DNA from: Siderastrea radians
Taxonomy: Eukaryota; Cnidaria; Anthozoa; Scleractinia; Rhizangiidae
NCBI GenBank assembly: GCA_964017195.1
Contig: OZ024895.1
Location: forward strand, 27,432,875-27,496,874
Length of the DNA: 64,000 nucleotides
Direction of reading: 5' to 3'
The translations under genes and the position numbers were made by a program. The notes under the pieces were generated by a model that saw only the letters and a program-made list of their open reading frames with translations, did not search any database and was not told the DNA's origin. Numbering within the stretch: the stretch's first letter is position 1; the number at the start of each line of letters is the position of its first letter. Positions 62,640 to 64,000 of the stretch are shown here, piece after piece.

Positions 62640-64000
62640 ATCAATCTAAAACGCTCATTGCTAAGCAGCTCGGTGATGTCAACAATGGAGAGACAGATAA
62701 TAAATGTTGACGAAAGAAGCAGGTGGAATTTCGCATTTCTTGCGGATAGATTAACAGATATAACGGCATACGAACTGTATGCATGCATAACGGAGAAACG
62801 GATTTGTCAGAACTGAGTGGTATTTTTTGGAGGAAGAAAAAAGAGGAGAACCACACATACATTTTTTTTTTAACGTCAAGTCGGGAAGTAAATGATAATC
62901 CGGTCCCATTTACTTGATCAGCCTTGGCTGTTTGACTGTTCCTGCTCTCATAGAGATGCATATTTCATTGCCAATTTGTAATTACCCCTATTTAGTTTTA
63001 CTTCACACTTATTATTGTTACATTTACTTCTTAAACTCAGTCTTTTGTATTTGTGTTGAATTTTAATAAATATCGTTTGAGAGTTTCCGTGTACACCAGA
63101 GCCATTGTGTCTTCAGGTATGAATGAGCTCAATTTTCCTTTTTACTAAAATTCTCAGTAGAGTAATATATAGAATAAAGTTTAGCTCTTTATTGTGTTGA
63201 GATGTTTAGACGCCAAGCTGAAGCTTTTAATTATTCTTCGGCCCAAATCTAACTTTTCAGGTACTAAAATCTGCGATCTTGGCAAGCTCCAGATCTTACC
63301 CTCCCTTGGCCGTGGAAGATCTGGATTACTTGTAACATGTGAGGCATGCAGCATCTTCAAGTCAAAAAACAGTTGCATTACCTCCAAGCATTGCCGGAGT
63401 GATTCTCAGAAACTGGATTCACACTTTTGGCCAGCCCAAACTTTTGGATTTAACTTCTTTTTCCACCGAAATTTGATCTCATAGAGAGATATGGGCTGCT
63501 GCACAAGGAGGATGGTGCTTTTCTTTAATACTCCCTGATAGTCTTCATTTCTGGACTGAAAAGCCCATTTAAAGTCCACAAAACTTTGTTTGTTTCCAGT
63601 CCTTATGATAGTGCTAGGTTTGGCAACAGCAAGATAACTTGAGCAGTAACACGTAATAAAAAATATATGCAATATCTCTTGTTCTTTTCTCTTTCGTGGT
63701 AAGGTGAAAGGATTAAGAGAAGACTTAAACAAAAGAGAAGAGAGAAAGAGAAAGATATTGCTCAGTTTCTGCCGTAATTAGTGAATATTCATAATGTAAG
63801 AGACACCCAGCATTTGTTGGCATGATGGCGAGATTCCCGGAGTCGTCAAAAAATGGCAGGTTGGCTCTAATTAAGAAGGGCTTATTTTTTGTCAAGTCTC
63901 GCTTGAATCTTTTCAGCCTGCCAACGGTAATGAAATGCTAAGTCAAGTAAGCACAAGTTAACTGGTCGTAGTTTTCACACCACTTTGTAAAGAAATCCAC
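62640..64000. other. Upstream of the PAN gene to the window end
   Basis: It holds the presumed promoter region of the PAN gene. No clear TATA box or initiator could be assigned. Overlapping ORFs at 63181-63484 and 63406-63732 show no known domain. An inverse pair AGATCT...AGATCT flanks TTACCCTCCCTTGGCCGTGG near 63290-63322. Confidence 0.35.

Noticed and set aside
63181..63732. Overlapping ORFs of 68-108 residues on both strands
   Set aside because: No recognisable domain, no splice logic, and open in several frames at once.

Overview
The window looks like nuclear DNA of a cnidarian, most likely an anthozoan such as a stony coral or sea anemone. The evidence is AT-rich sequence, short spliced exons encoding secreted or membrane modules (SRCR, fibronectin III, PAN/apple, BRICHOS), and introns filled with Penelope-like, DIRS/Ngaro-like and LINE retroelements plus many small inverted-repeat transposons. 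No prokaryotic feature is present. The species cannot be named from the sequence alone.

Layout. 1-138 is an exon with a membrane helix from a gene that starts left of the window. 139-13250 is mostly mobile and repetitive DNA: a THAP-coding DNA transposon remnant (1671-3663), a 147-bp GC-rich palindrome, a 182-bp hairpin element, a 1.8-kb element with GCAAGAA-rich inverted ends, a small MITE, and a long AT-rich stretch without genes. 13252-35503 (minus) is one multi-exon host gene: signal peptide, seven SRCR domains, two fibronectin-III domains and a Cys-containing last exon. All the exons I assigned join in phase 1 and sum to 3060 nt (1019 codons plus stop). The intron between SRCR3 and SRCR4 holds a Penelope-like element with GIY-YIG endonuclease and hammerhead-like motifs. 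The introns near the 5' end hold several LINE fragments inside a larger inverted-repeat element.

36056-46600 has no recognised host gene. It holds LINE fragments, two closely spaced tRNA-bearing foldback elements (41724-42115 and 42757-43143), each with a 13-bp target duplication, and a pogo/Tigger-type MITE. The two foldback elements share one unusual segment order, a-b-a'-c-tRNA-d-b', and are the most novel item here.

46638-58621 (plus) is a BRICHOS-domain gene in at least four exons. Its first visible intron was invaded by a LINE that sits inside an ACTC microsatellite. Its second intron holds a nearly intact tyrosine-recombinase retrotransposon (gag, RT-RNase H, recombinase) with split direct repeats. 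Two apparent frameshifts lie in the BRICHOS exons. 59823-62592 (minus) is a small three-exon gene for a secreted protein with two PAN/apple-like domains. The rest, to 64000, shows no recognisable gene.

The three host genes encode extracellular modules used in recognition, adhesion or matrix, but nothing in the sequence links them functionally. Exon borders were placed by eye from GT/AG sites, phase and domain continuity. Family calls come from motif recognition, not from a search.
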